Of a DNA stretch of 64,000 bases, positions 30,308 through 38,625 are shown piece by piece; position 1 is the stretch's first letter, and every line of letters starts with the position of its first letter. The notes beneath the pieces were generated by a model, which saw only the letters and a program-made list of their open reading frames with translations, had not been told where the DNA came from and ran no database searches. The DNA is from Lysobacter sp. M2-1 (GTDB lineage Bacteria > Pseudomonadota > Gammaproteobacteria > Xanthomonadales > Xanthomonadaceae): the NCBI RefSeq assembly GCF_022662495.1, contig NZ_JAKPBU010000001.1, forward strand, positions 1,054,001 through 1,118,000, read 5' to 3'. The position numbers and the translations under genes were made by a program.

Positions 30308-31389
30308 TTTACGACCTCCTCACCCAGTGATTCCGCGCCAATGCGACCCGTCCGCTTCACGGTGGCGGATGCCGTGAAGCGCGCTCCCACTGCCGGGTGC
30401 GTAGCCGCGATGTCCCGCCTGGCGTCATCGACACCGGGACGTCGACTGCAGGCGACGATGACCTCGATCTGCCGTTGCAACGTCGCGGGCATGGCGGCTT
30501 CGCCGGCGAGCACGCGCGCGGTCCAGCCTGCAGTGCCGATGGCGTCTGGTGCCGGGAGCGCAACGGTGCCGCCGGCTTCGCCGTTGGAAGCGATTACGGT
30601 TTGCGCCGAACCATCGGCCAGCCATTCGACCGCGACCTGGCGCCGTGGGTCCGCCGTGGCTTCTCCCTCGGTGCCGCGCGCGAGCAGCACGCCGGGCGCG
30701 GGCGGCGGCGCGACCACGTTGAACAGCTCGAACAGGATGTCGCGATACGGCGGATGCGTGTAATTGACCAGGCGTAATGCGGGCGCTGCGAACGGGTTGA
30801 GCAGCTTGACCACCGTATGCGCCGAGTTGCGCTGGGCGATGCGCTCGCGCAGGGCGAGCAGGCGGGCCAGTGGCGGCGACAGCACCTCGATCGGGACGAA
30901 TGCGGGCCGCTGCGAGGCGAGCGCCGCTGCCACCTCCGCCTGCGATGCGCAGGCGCCGATGCCGAGTTCGGCAAATACCGAGGCGCTGCTGACGCGGCCA
31001 TAGCCGTCCGCCCCGTCGCCATGCACCAGCACCGGCACGCAGCGCGCGGCCAGCGACATGGCCAGCAGCGGCACCATGTTCGGCAACCGGCGCGCGCCGT
31101 TGTAGCTGGCGATCACGACGGGCGTGCTGGTCGTCGCGGCAGGCGGCGCAAGCCGCATCGGCGCCAGGGTGGCGTGCGCGGCGTCGAGCATGCCGCTAAG
31201 TTCTTCGGCGGTTTCGCCCTTGATGCGATACGCGATCAGCAACGCGCCCAGGCGCAGCGGATCGATTTCGCCGGCCAGCATGGCGGCGAACACGCCGCGC
31301 GCCTGTTCGCGCGACAGCGCACGCGCTGCGCGCGCGCCACGGCCGAGTTCGCGCAGCATGGCGGTGATGTCCAAAGCGGCGCCGGTCAT
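30304..31389 (-). CDS. TrpD2/YbiB-like protein of the nitrate operon
   Basis: A 361-residue member of the nucleoside phosphorylase/anthranilate phosphoribosyltransferase-like superfamily, YbiB (TrpD2) branch. It has the N-terminal helical domain (SREQARGVFAAMLAGEIDPLRLGALLIAYRIKGET), then NGARRLPNMVPLLA and VLVHGDGADGYGRVSSASVF in the alpha/beta domain. YbiB proteins bind nucleic acid rather than catalysing a Trp step. ATG 31389 overlaps the nasA stop, and its own stop overlaps narK, so it is firmly inside the nitrate operon. Its role in nitrate assimilation is unknown. Confidence 0.85.
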   Translation of the reverse strand: MTGAALDITAMLRELGRGARAARALSREQARGVFAAMLAGEIDPLRLGALLIAYRIKGETAEELSGMLDAAHATLAPMRLAPPAATTSTPVVIASYNGARRLPNMVPLLAMSLAARCVPVLVHGDGADGYGRVSSASVFAELGIGACASQAEVAAALASQRPAFVPIEVLSPPLARLLALRERIAQRNSAHTVVKLLNPFAAPALRLVNYTHPPYRDILFELFNVVAPPPAPGVLLARGTEGEATADPRRQVAVEWLADGSAQTVIASNGEAGGTVALPAPDAIGTAGWTARVLAGEAAMPATLQRQIEVIVACSRRPGVDDARRDIAATHPAVGARFTASATVKRTGRIGAESLGEEVVK

Positions 31390-34187
31390 GTGACGGGCTC
31401 CGCGTGCTCGCGGATCATCCGCCTGAGCTCCGGCACGCACGAACCGCATTGGGTTCCGCAGCGCAATGCGGCCTGCAATCCCGGGAGCATGTCGGCGACC
31501 CGGCCGCGGGGCGCGGCCAGCCACTCATGGATGGCCTGCTCGGTGACGCCGATGCAGTTGCAGATCGTGCGGCCACGCGGTCGGTGCGCCGCCGGAGGGG
31601 ACCGCGAGGGCAGCAGCAGCAGGCGGCCAAGCGCGGAAATCGGCTCGCCGCTGGCCAGCATGTCCCTCAGCCAGCCATAGGCCGAGACGTCGCCGGCGAG
31701 CGACACGGCGGTCAGGCGCCCGTCGTCGATGCGCAGGCGGCGCGTCGAGCCGCGCCGCGCATCGTTGTAGCTGAGTACCCGTGCACGATCGTCGAGGCCG
31801 AACAGACGCTCCACTTCCTGCATCTGCACCGCGGAGGCAGGTTCGTGCGCAGCCACTCGCCACACCAGCCCATTGCGTTCGCGTCCGAACGGAACGCAGC
31901 TGGCGTAGGCGTAGTCCGCATAGCCGGCTCGCAGACGCTGCTGCGATGTCAGCCAATCCTCGTCGGGGAGATAGCCCGCCACCACCCATTGCCACGGCAG
32001 ATCGGCCTTCAGCAGCTTCACCGCGGCGTGCTTGAGTTCTGGCTGCCTGGACGTCGGATCGAGCGCGGGCGTCGTCAGCCCGTTGACGCCCAGCGCCGAG
32101 GCGCGGCTGGAGCGACCCCCCACCCATTCGCCGCCCCAATGCATCGCGACGAACGTGCTGCCCGGTTGCAGGCTGTCGTCCAGGCGCACGCGCATGACCT
32201 GGCTGGCACGTCGCGAGGTGACATAGACGAAATCGTGTTCGCCGACGCCGATGCGTGCGGCATCGTCCGGATGCACGTCGATCGCCGGTTCCGGCGCATG
32301 TCCGAACGATTGCGTCACCGTGCCGGTGCGGCTCATGCCGTGCCATTGATCGCGCAGGCGGCCGCTGCCCAGGGCAAAGGGATAGCGACGATCGGCCGGT
32401 TCGGCCAGCGCGCGCGGGCCCGCGGCGACGAAGCGCGCGCGGCCGTCGGGCGTGGCGAAGACGCCGTCGCCGTACAGACGCGGCTTGCCGGTGGTCTCGC
32501 CCTGCGGCAACGGCCACTGCTGCGGGCCTTGCGTGTCCAGCATCGCGTACGACAGGCCGGTGATGTCGAGATCGCGGCCGCGGGTACTCTCGCGGTGTTC
32601 GTTCCAGACGTCTTCGGGCGTGTCGTACGCAAACAGGCTTGGTCGTCCCGGGCGCAACCGTGGCTCCAGTCGCTGCGCGATGTCGCGTGCGATCTGCCAG
32701 TCCGCGCGCGACTGCGCATACGCGGGCACCGCGGCGCGTACGCGCGAGATGCGGCGTTCCGAATTCGTCACCGAGCCGTCCTTCTCGCCCCAGGTGCTGG
32801 CCGGCAGCAGCACATCGGCGTAGGGCGCGGTTGCGGTGCTGGCATAGGCATCCTGCAGCACGACGAACTCTGCCCGCTCCAGCGCGCGGCGGACCATGCG
32901 CTGGTCGGGCAGCGACTGGGCCGGATTGGTGCAGGCAATCCACAGCGCACGGATCGCGCCGTCGGCGGCCGCTTCGAACATTTCCACGGCGGTCCTGCCC
33001 GGCTGCTCCGGAACCGAGGGCACGCCCCACAGCGCGGCGACTTCCGCGCGATGCACCGGATTGGCCAGGTCGCGATGGCCGCCGAGCAGATTGGCCATGC
33101 CGCCGACCTCGCGCCCGCCCATCGCATTGGGCTGGCCGGTAAGCGAGAACGGACCGGCGCCGGGCTTGCCGATCTGGCCGGTGGCCAGGTGCAGCTGGAT
33201 CAACGCGGCGTTCTTGTCCGTACCGGAAGTGGACTGGTTCAGACCCTGGCAGTAGAGCGACAGCGACGGGCCATCGGCGAACCAGCGCGCGGCGGTCACG
33301 ATGTCCGCCTGCGGCAATGCGCAGGCGGACGCCGCGCGCGCCGGCGTCCATTCGCGCGCCAGCGATTCCAGGTCGGCAAAGCCGTCGGTGTGCGCGGCGA
33401 TGTAGTCGCGATCGATCAACGATTCGTCGATCAGCACGTGCAGCATGCCGAGGAACAGGGCCACGTCGCTGCCCGGCGCCAGCGGCAAGTGCAGGTCGGC
33501 GGCTTCGGCGGTATCGGTGCGGCGCGGATCGGCCACGATCAGCCGCACCGCCGGATTGCGCGCGCGCGCATCTTCGAACCGGCGGAACAGGATCGGGTGC
33601 GCGAACGCGGGATTGGCGCCGGCGACGAACACCGTGCGGGCGTGGTCGAGATCCTCGTAACTGCACGGCGGCGCATCCGCACCCAGCGTGCGCTTGTAGC
33701 CGGCGACGGCCGAGCTCATGCACAGCCGCGAATTGGTATCGATGTTGTTGGTGCCGACCAGCCCCTTCGCCAGCTTGTTGAAGACGTAATAGTCCTCGGT
33801 CAGCAGCTGGCCGGAGATGTAGAAGCCCAACGCGTCCGGGCCGTGTGTCTGGACGATGTCGCCGAGCCGCGCGGCGACGTAATCGAGCGTGTCGTCCCAG
33901 CTTGCCGCGATGCGCGGCTGGCCGCGCTGGCGGCGGAACTCGGGCCGCAGCGCGCGCACCTGTGCGTAGACATCCGGGGCGGCGGTGAGATGCAGCGTCG
34001 ATCCCTTGGAGCACAGGCGGCCGAAGTTGGCCGGGTGCGTTTCATCGCCACGCACGCCGACGATGCGCGCATGGCCGTCGACGCCGGTTTCGCTTTCGAT
34101 CACCACCCCGCAACCGACCCCGCAGTAGCAGCAGGTCGAGCGCGTCTCGCGTCGCGGCGGCGGGATGTAGGAGGCCGCGACCTTCAT
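31386..34187 (-). CDS. nasA: assimilatory nitrate reductase catalytic subunit
   Basis: Molybdopterin oxidoreductase of the assimilatory nitrate reductase type, 933 residues, reducing nitrate to nitrite in the cytoplasm. The N-terminal 4Fe-4S cysteines are in TRSTCCYCGVGCGV with the fourth in GRLCSKGSTLH. The bis-MGD domains include GQPNAMGGREVGG and NPAFAHP, and the molydopterin-dinucleotide-binding domain follows near residue 650. A C-terminal BFD-like [2Fe-2S] domain (CNCIGVTEQAIHEW, CGTQCGSCVPELR) is fused, as in other NasA enzymes with internal electron entry. It lies 2 bases after nirD. Confidence 0.96.
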   Translation of the reverse strand: MKVAASYIPPPRRETRSTCCYCGVGCGVVIESETGVDGHARIVGVRGDETHPANFGRLCSKGSTLHLTAAPDVYAQVRALRPEFRRQRGQPRIAASWDDTLDYVAARLGDIVQTHGPDALGFYISGQLLTEDYYVFNKLAKGLVGTNNIDTNSRLCMSSAVAGYKRTLGADAPPCSYEDLDHARTVFVAGANPAFAHPILFRRFEDARARNPAVRLIVADPRRTDTAEAADLHLPLAPGSDVALFLGMLHVLIDESLIDRDYIAAHTDGFADLESLAREWTPARAASACALPQADIVTAARWFADGPSLSLYCQGLNQSTSGTDKNAALIQLHLATGQIGKPGAGPFSLTGQPNAMGGREVGGMANLLGGHRDLANPVHRAEVAALWGVPSVPEQPGRTAVEMFEAAADGAIRALWIACTNPAQSLPDQRMVRRALERAEFVVLQDAYASTATAPYADVLLPASTWGEKDGSVTNSERRISRVRAAVPAYAQSRADWQIARDIAQRLEPRLRPGRPSLFAYDTPEDVWNEHRESTRGRDLDITGLSYAMLDTQGPQQWPLPQGETTGKPRLYGDGVFATPDGRARFVAAGPRALAEPADRRYPFALGSGRLRDQWHGMSRTGTVTQSFGHAPEPAIDVHPDDAARIGVGEHDFVYVTSRRASQVMRVRLDDSLQPGSTFVAMHWGGEWVGGRSSRASALGVNGLTTPALDPTSRQPELKHAAVKLLKADLPWQWVVAGYLPDEDWLTSQQRLRAGYADYAYASCVPFGRERNGLVWRVAAHEPASAVQMQEVERLFGLDDRARVLSYNDARRGSTRRLRIDDGRLTAVSLAGDVSAYGWLRDMLASGEPISALGRLLLLPSRSPPAAHRPRGRTICNCIGVTEQAIHEWLAAPRGRVADMLPGLQAALRCGTQCGSCVPELRRMIREHAEPVT

Positions 34188-34189
34188 AC

Positions 34190-34558
34190 TCAGGCGCTAC
34201 AGGCCAGCGCCACGGGCGAGTCCTGCGCGAACAGCTCGTCGCGCCGCAGATACACATCGCCATCGTGTTCGCGCACCTGGAACACCCGCGCGCAGCCGAC
34301 GTCGGGCGCGACCGCCTGGCCATCGTCCAGGCCGATGTTCCAGCCATGCAGGGGACAGGTCACGCTACGGCCGTGCACGATGCCTTGCGACAACGGCCCG
34401 CCGCGATGCGGGCAGCGGTCGACGACCGCGAACACATGATCGTCCTGGGTCCGGAACAGGGCGACATCGTCGCGGCCTTCGCGCCTCACGATGCGCGCGC
34501 CGAGCACGGGGATATCCTCGCGTGCGCACACGCGCAACCAATCGTGGCGGTCAGTCAT
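34190..34558 (-). CDS. nirD: nitrite reductase small subunit
   Basis: NirD, 122 residues, a Rieske-type small subunit of NADH-dependent assimilatory nitrite reductase. The cluster motifs CPHRGGPLSQG and CPLHGWNI are intact, so it may bind a [2Fe-2S] cluster; some NirD proteins have lost these ligands. The start at ATG 34558 is the first in the conserved region (DWLRVCAREDIP), 20 bases after the nirB stop. Confidence 0.95.
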   Translation of the reverse strand: MTDRHDWLRVCAREDIPVLGARIVRREGRDDVALFRTQDDHVFAVVDRCPHRGGPLSQGIVHGRSVTCPLHGWNIGLDDGQAVAPDVGCARVFQVREHDGDVYLRRDELFAQDSPVALACSA

Positions 34559-34578
34559 GGCAAGCCCTGCACAGGCAG

Positions 34579-37044
34579 CTAGTCCGCATAAGCCAGGTCC
34601 TCGAGGCGGATGGGAATCGGCTTGAACTGGCGCAGGTCGACCTGCGCCTTGGCCGGCTCGTGCCAGGGGTCCGGCTCGTCGCGCAGGGCGTCGCGCAGGC
34701 GCGCGTACAGCGCTCGGCGGCCTTCGGCGTCCTCGAGCACGCGGCGCTTGCAGTAGTCCAGTCCGACGCGGCCGATGTAGTGCACCGTGCGCTCGAGGTA
34801 GAACCCTTCCTCGCGGTATAACTGCAGGAACGCGCCGGCATACTCGAGCACTTCCTCGTGCGTCTTGAGCTTGCAGAAGAACTGCGCGACCTCGGTCTTG
34901 ATGCCGCCGTTGCCGCCGACATAGATCTCCCAGCCGGAATCCACGCCGATCACGCCGACGTCCTTGATTCCGGATTCGGCGCAGTTGCGCGGACAGCCCG
35001 ACACCGCCAGCTTGACCTTGTGCGGCGCGTACATGCGCCACAACGCCCGCTCCAGCTCGATGCCCATGCGGGTGGAATCCTGGGTGCCGAAGCGGCACCA
35101 CTCCGAACCCACGCAGGTCTTCACCGTGCGCAGCGCCTTGGCGTAGGCATGGCCGCTGGGCATGTCCAGGTCGCGCCAGACGCCCTGCAGATCCTCTTTC
35201 CTGACCCCGAGCAGGTCGATGCGCTGGCCGCCGGTGACCTTGACCGTGGGGATCTGGTACTTGTCGACGACATCGGCGATGCGGCGCAGCTCGCTCGCGC
35301 TGGTGATGCCGCCCCACATGCGCGGCACCACCGAATAGGTGCCATCGCGCTGGATGTTGGCATGCGCGCGTTCGTTGATGAAGCGCGACTGCGGCTGGTC
35401 GCGCGCCTCGTGCGGCCAGGTACTGGTCAGGTAGTAGTTGAGCGCGGGGCGGCAGCTCGCGCAGCCGTTGGGCGTCTTCCAGCCCAGGTACTGCATCGTC
35501 GCCGTCATTTCGGTGAGATGTTCCTCACGGATCGCAGCGCGCACTTCCTCGTGGCTGTGCTCGGTGCACGGGCACATCGGCTTCTTCTTCGGCGCGGCCG
35601 AATATTCCCCGCCCAGCGTGCTGGCCAGGATCTGTTCGACCAGGCCGGTGCACGAACCGCACGAACTCGATGCCTTCGTGTGCTTGCGCACGTCGTCGAC
35701 CGTGAACAGGCCCTTGCTCCTGACCGCCGAAACGATCGTGCCCTTGCACACGCCGTTGCAGCCGCAGACCTCGGCATCGTCCGCCATCGCCATGGCGCGG
35801 TCTGCGCCGCCGTGTCCGGTGTCGCCGAGATTGTTTTCCCCGAACATCAGCGAATCGCGGATGTCGGCAACGTTGCGGCCATCGCGCAACAGCTTGAAAT
35901 ACCACGAGCTGTCGGCCGTATCGCCATACAGGCAGGCGCCGATGAGCTTGTCTTCCTTCAGGACGAGTTTCCGGTACACGCCGCCGATCGGGTCCGAGAG
36001 GATGATTTCCTCGGTTCCTTCGCCGCCCATGAAATCGCCGGCGGAGAACAGGTCGATGCCGGTGACCTTGAGCTTGGTCGACAGGATCGATCCCGCGTAA
36101 CGGCCGATGCCGAAGCGTGCCAGGTGGTTGGCGCAGACCTTGGCCTGCTCGAACAGCGGCGCCACCAGTCCGTAGGCGACGCCGCGATGGCTGGCGCACT
36201 CACCGATGGCGTAGACGCGCGGATCGTAGGTCATCATCGTGTCGTCGACGACGATGCCGCGATTGCAGTGAAGCCCGCACTGCTCGGCCAGTTCGGCATT
36301 GGGGCGGATGCCGATCGCCATGACCACCAGCTCGGCGGGGATTTCCTCTCCATCGGCGAAGCGCACGGCACGCACGCGGTTGTTTTCGTCGCCGAGCAGG
36401 GCTTCGGTCTTGCGCGCCATCGCAAAGGCGATGCCGCGTTGTTCCAGCGAGATCCTGAGCAGGTTGGCTGCGGTCGGGTCGAGTTGCCGCTCCATCAGGT
36501 GATCGAGCAGATGCACCACGGTGACGTCCATGCCGCGATGCTTGAGCCCGTTGGCCGCCTCCAGCCCCAGCAGGCCGCCGCCGATCACGACCGCGCGTTG
36601 ATGTTTCGCCGCCGCGGCGATCATCGCCTCGGTGTCGGCGATGTCTCGATAGGCGAGCACGCCGCCCAGCTCGCGCCCCGGGATCGGCAGGATGAAAGGC
36701 GTCGAACCGGTGGCCAGCAAAAGGCGGTCATACTCGGCCTCGGTGCCGTCCTCCGCGATGACACGACGCGTCGCCCGATCGATGCGGGCGACTTTCTTTC
36801 CGGCGTGCAGGGTGATGCCGTGCTCCCGGTACCAGGCCCAGTCGTTGAGGACGATCTGTTCCAGCGTCTGTTCGCCAGCCAGCACTGGCGAAAGCAGGAT
36901 CCGGTTGTAGTTGGGATGCGGTTCTGCACCGAAGACGGTGATGTCGTAAAGATCTGGCGCGAGTTTCAGCAACTCTTCCAGGGCGCGGACGCCGGCCATG
37001 CCGTTGCCGACCAGCACCAATTTTGGTTTTTTCTGGGTACTCAT
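34579..37044 (-). CDS. nirB: NADH nitrite reductase large subunit
   Basis: NirB, 821 residues, reduces nitrite to ammonium in the cytoplasm with NADH. It begins with an FAD/NAD(P) Rossmann domain (KPKLVLVGNGMAGVRALEEL). A BFD [2Fe-2S] domain follows (CGCNGVCKGTIV, SSSCGSCTGLVEQIL), then the siroheme/4Fe-4S reductase domain with CVGSEWCRFGTQDST and SGCPRNCAESGIKDVG supplying the cluster cysteines. Siroheme comes from cysG at the end of the operon. It is second gene after the regulated leader. Confidence 0.97.
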   Translation of the reverse strand: MSTQKKPKLVLVGNGMAGVRALEELLKLAPDLYDITVFGAEPHPNYNRILLSPVLAGEQTLEQIVLNDWAWYREHGITLHAGKKVARIDRATRRVIAEDGTEAEYDRLLLATGSTPFILPIPGRELGGVLAYRDIADTEAMIAAAAKHQRAVVIGGGLLGLEAANGLKHRGMDVTVVHLLDHLMERQLDPTAANLLRISLEQRGIAFAMARKTEALLGDENNRVRAVRFADGEEIPAELVVMAIGIRPNAELAEQCGLHCNRGIVVDDTMMTYDPRVYAIGECASHRGVAYGLVAPLFEQAKVCANHLARFGIGRYAGSILSTKLKVTGIDLFSAGDFMGGEGTEEIILSDPIGGVYRKLVLKEDKLIGACLYGDTADSSWYFKLLRDGRNVADIRDSLMFGENNLGDTGHGGADRAMAMADDAEVCGCNGVCKGTIVSAVRSKGLFTVDDVRKHTKASSSCGSCTGLVEQILASTLGGEYSAAPKKKPMCPCTEHSHEEVRAAIREEHLTEMTATMQYLGWKTPNGCASCRPALNYYLTSTWPHEARDQPQSRFINERAHANIQRDGTYSVVPRMWGGITSASELRRIADVVDKYQIPTVKVTGGQRIDLLGVRKEDLQGVWRDLDMPSGHAYAKALRTVKTCVGSEWCRFGTQDSTRMGIELERALWRMYAPHKVKLAVSGCPRNCAESGIKDVGVIGVDSGWEIYVGGNGGIKTEVAQFFCKLKTHEEVLEYAGAFLQLYREEGFYLERTVHYIGRVGLDYCKRRVLEDAEGRRALYARLRDALRDEPDPWHEPAKAQVDLRQFKPIPIRLEDLAYAD

Positions 37045-37105
37045 ACGCTATGCCCTGTTTGCCGAAACCCGCCCCGTGACCTGAAGGGCAGGCCCGACGA
37101 TGGCT

Positions 37106-38314
37106 TCAGTAAGACCACTCGACCTGCAACCACGTCTTGCGCGTGTCGGTGGAGAATCGGTCGGCGCGGTAATCGGCGTACTTGGCCAGCAGGTTGAACT
37201 TGCCGACCTTGGCGGTTGCGATCAAATCCAGTTCATCGCCGTAATCCTGCGACAGGCGATCGCTGTCGAACCGGTGCCAGACGGCGTTCACGCCGACGTT
37301 GCTGAGCTTTCCGAGCTGCTTGCGATTCCAGCCGAGCGAAAAATACGCATCGTGCAAACCATCGGGAGGCGTGGTCAGGAATTGGTCGGCCCAGCCGTGG
37401 AATTTGTGCCCGGTGGCCAGCGGCGTCTGGAAGCTGGTCAGTGCCAGACCCGTGTCCGCTCCCAGCACCTCGTAGCCGGCACCCAGCCGGACCATGCCGA
37501 TATCCACCCCGCCATCGGCCAGCCAGTACTCTGCGGAATAATGGTTTGGGTTGTTGTGATAGTCGCTTTGCGCGGCGTAACTGAGCGCGTAGTTCAGTTT
37601 GACGGCGGCGAACGGACGCACGCCCGCAAAGCGCAGGCCATAGGTCTGGCTGGACAATCGCCGCCCGGACACCGCGACTTCGTCCTGGTCGATCAGATAG
37701 GTGAACGTGCTCAGCGTTCCCCACGGCGTCGGGTAGGAAAGGTTGGCCAGAAAGTTGTCGCCATCGACCGCCTGCTGGCGCGCTCCGGTCCCATCTTTCC
37801 CCCAGATCGTGCGCACGCTCCAGACGTAGCTGGCATCCAGCTTCAACTTGCCCGGGCCGATCCATTCCACCCGCGCCGCGTCGAACGTCTGCTCGTTGTC
37901 GCGCCAGCCAACCGCGCCGACAAAACGCTGGTCATCCAGATTGATGCGCTGACGGCCCACGGTCAGCACGGTGTTGCTGAATCCCTTGTACTGGACCTGC
38001 ACCCGATTCAATTCAACATTCTCGGGGTCGGCCACCAGCGGGTAGGCCGTCTTGCCGTTGAGCCCGCTGTTGTAGTGCTCGTCGATCGCTATTGTCCCTT
38101 CGGCTTCGGCCAGGAACGCGAATGCCCCGTTGCTGATCTCCGCGCCTACGCGTCCACGCAAGGTGATCGCCTCCGCATCGTGAGCAAGACCCGCTTGCTC
38201 CACGCTCTCCTGGCGCAGACGCAGATCGACGATGGGCACGATCGTGGTTTCGGCCGCGAATGCGGGGGTGGATAGCAGCAGACCACTGGCGATGAAGACG
38301 AATTTGCTGCGCAT
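37106..38314 (-). CDS. outer-membrane beta-barrel porin, alginate-export-like fold
   Basis: A 402-residue outer-membrane protein with a signal peptide (cleavage after AFAA) and alternating beta strands to the last residue, ending in WLQVEWSY with a terminal aromatic. Strand segments such as TVLTVGRQRINLDDQRFVG resemble the alginate-export porin family. It is the first gene behind the sigma-54/ANTAR leader, preceded by GAGG five bases before ATG, and so is expected to be induced with nirB and nasA. Nitrate or nitrite uptake across the outer membrane is the obvious role, by inference. Confidence 0.85.
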   Translation of the reverse strand: MRSKFVFIASGLLLSTPAFAAETTIVPIVDLRLRQESVEQAGLAHDAEAITLRGRVGAEISNGAFAFLAEAEGTIAIDEHYNSGLNGKTAYPLVADPENVELNRVQVQYKGFSNTVLTVGRQRINLDDQRFVGAVGWRDNEQTFDAARVEWIGPGKLKLDASYVWSVRTIWGKDGTGARQQAVDGDNFLANLSYPTPWGTLSTFTYLIDQDEVAVSGRRLSSQTYGLRFAGVRPFAAVKLNYALSYAAQSDYHNNPNHYSAEYWLADGGVDIGMVRLGAGYEVLGADTGLALTSFQTPLATGHKFHGWADQFLTTPPDGLHDAYFSLGWNRKQLGKLSNVGVNAVWHRFDSDRLSQDYGDELDLIATAKVGKFNLLAKYADYRADRFSTDTRKTWLQVEWSY

Positions 38315-38349
38315 GAAAGCCTCGCGTCGTGAAGAACGTCTGCTGGAAA

Positions 38350-38394
38350 CAAAAAAACGGCGTGCCCCCAGCTTTCGCTAGGAAAGACGCCGTT
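38350..38394 (-). terminator. attenuator terminator in nas leader
   Basis: Read on the minus strand, AACGGCGT (38394-38387) pairs with ACGCCGTT (38363-38356) to form an 8-bp stem enclosing a small inner stem CTTTC/GAAAG, and is followed by seven consecutive T residues. It lies 36 bases before the porin start. Its 5' arm is shared with the third hexaloop hairpin. Confidence 0.85.
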
Positions 38395-38398
38395 GTCT
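38385..38398 (-). promoter_or_regulatory. ANTAR-target hairpin C (overlaps terminator)
   Basis: AGAC-AACGGC-GTCT on the minus strand: a 4-bp stem with a six-base loop that has A1 and G4. Its loop and 3' strand are the 5' arm of the terminator, so the two structures exclude each other; a protein holding this hairpin would block termination. Confidence 0.75.
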
Positions 38399-38403
38399 GT
38401 GCA

Positions 38404-38431
38404 GTAAGCAGGCCGCCGTTGGCCGCGCTAC
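38404..38431 (-). promoter_or_regulatory. ANTAR-target hairpin B
   Basis: Stem GGCC/GGCC, extended by GTAGC pairing with GCTTAC, closes the same loop AACGGC (A1, G4). It lies five bases before hairpin C, a spacing that suits binding of one ANTAR dimer to the B-C pair. Confidence 0.75.
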
Positions 38432-38443
38432 GAGATTCGGATT

Positions 38444-38470
38444 GTGGCGGGCACGCCGTTGTGCCCACAC
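38444..38470 (-). promoter_or_regulatory. ANTAR-target hairpin A at the transcript 5' end
   Basis: GGGCAC-AACGGC-GTGCCC (38466-38449) with flanking GTGT/GCCAC pairing: a strong stem with the same AACGGC loop, beginning at the predicted first base of the transcript. Its loop plus 3' strand is also complementary over 12 bases to the 3' arm of the terminator. Confidence 0.7.
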
Positions 38471-38480
38471 GGAACTACAG

Positions 38481-38496
38481 AGCAATCAACGTGCCA
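38481..38496 (-). promoter_or_regulatory. sigma-54 promoter of the nas operon
   Basis: TGGCACGTTGATTGCT on the minus strand matches the sigma-54 -24/-12 consensus TGGCACG-N4-TTGCW at every defined position. It places the start at about 38470. Sigma-54 promoters need an enhancer-binding activator; two NtrC-like sites lie upstream. Confidence 0.9.
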
Positions 38497-38603
38497 ATTG
38501 CCCGCTGCGCCGGACGCACCGATGCATCCGCAAGGAATTCAAGCGCTTGCGCGTCAAACGTGGGGTGGCTGCCAGGCGCAGAATCGGCCTGCGCATTGCC
38601 TTT

Positions 38604-38620
38604 TGCACCATCTAGGCGCC
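38604..38620. promoter_or_regulatory. NtrC-like enhancer site 1
   Basis: TGCACC-ATCTA-GGCGCC fits the NtrC pattern TGCACC-N5-GGTGCA in all but the right end. Its centre is about 142 bases upstream of the predicted transcript start. Confidence 0.6.
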
Positions 38621-38625
38621 TGCGA

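Larger units (their letters stand above)
38315..38470 (-). promoter_or_regulatory. nas operon leader RNA with NasT-responsive attenuator
   Basis: The transcript is expected to start at about 38470, 12 bases past the sigma-54 promoter, and runs 156 bases to the porin start. It contains three hairpins with the loop AACGGC and an intrinsic terminator, listed separately. NasT-type ANTAR proteins bind hairpins whose six-base loops have A at position 1 and G at position 4, and prevent termination in nitrate-assimilation leaders. NasT and NasS are encoded immediately upstream, so the assignment is strong, although binding itself is inferred. Confidence 0.85.

Noticed and set aside
31404-34439. Very long open frame (about 1,000 codons) on the plus strand opposite nasA
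   Set aside because: It is a product of high GC and codon bias: the minus strand encodes an intact molybdopterin reductase and the plus-strand translation is His/Arg/Gly-rich with no domain.
34858-37197. Open frame of about 780 codons opposite nirB
   Set aside because: Same GC-driven antisense effect; nirB on the minus strand has all its cluster motifs.
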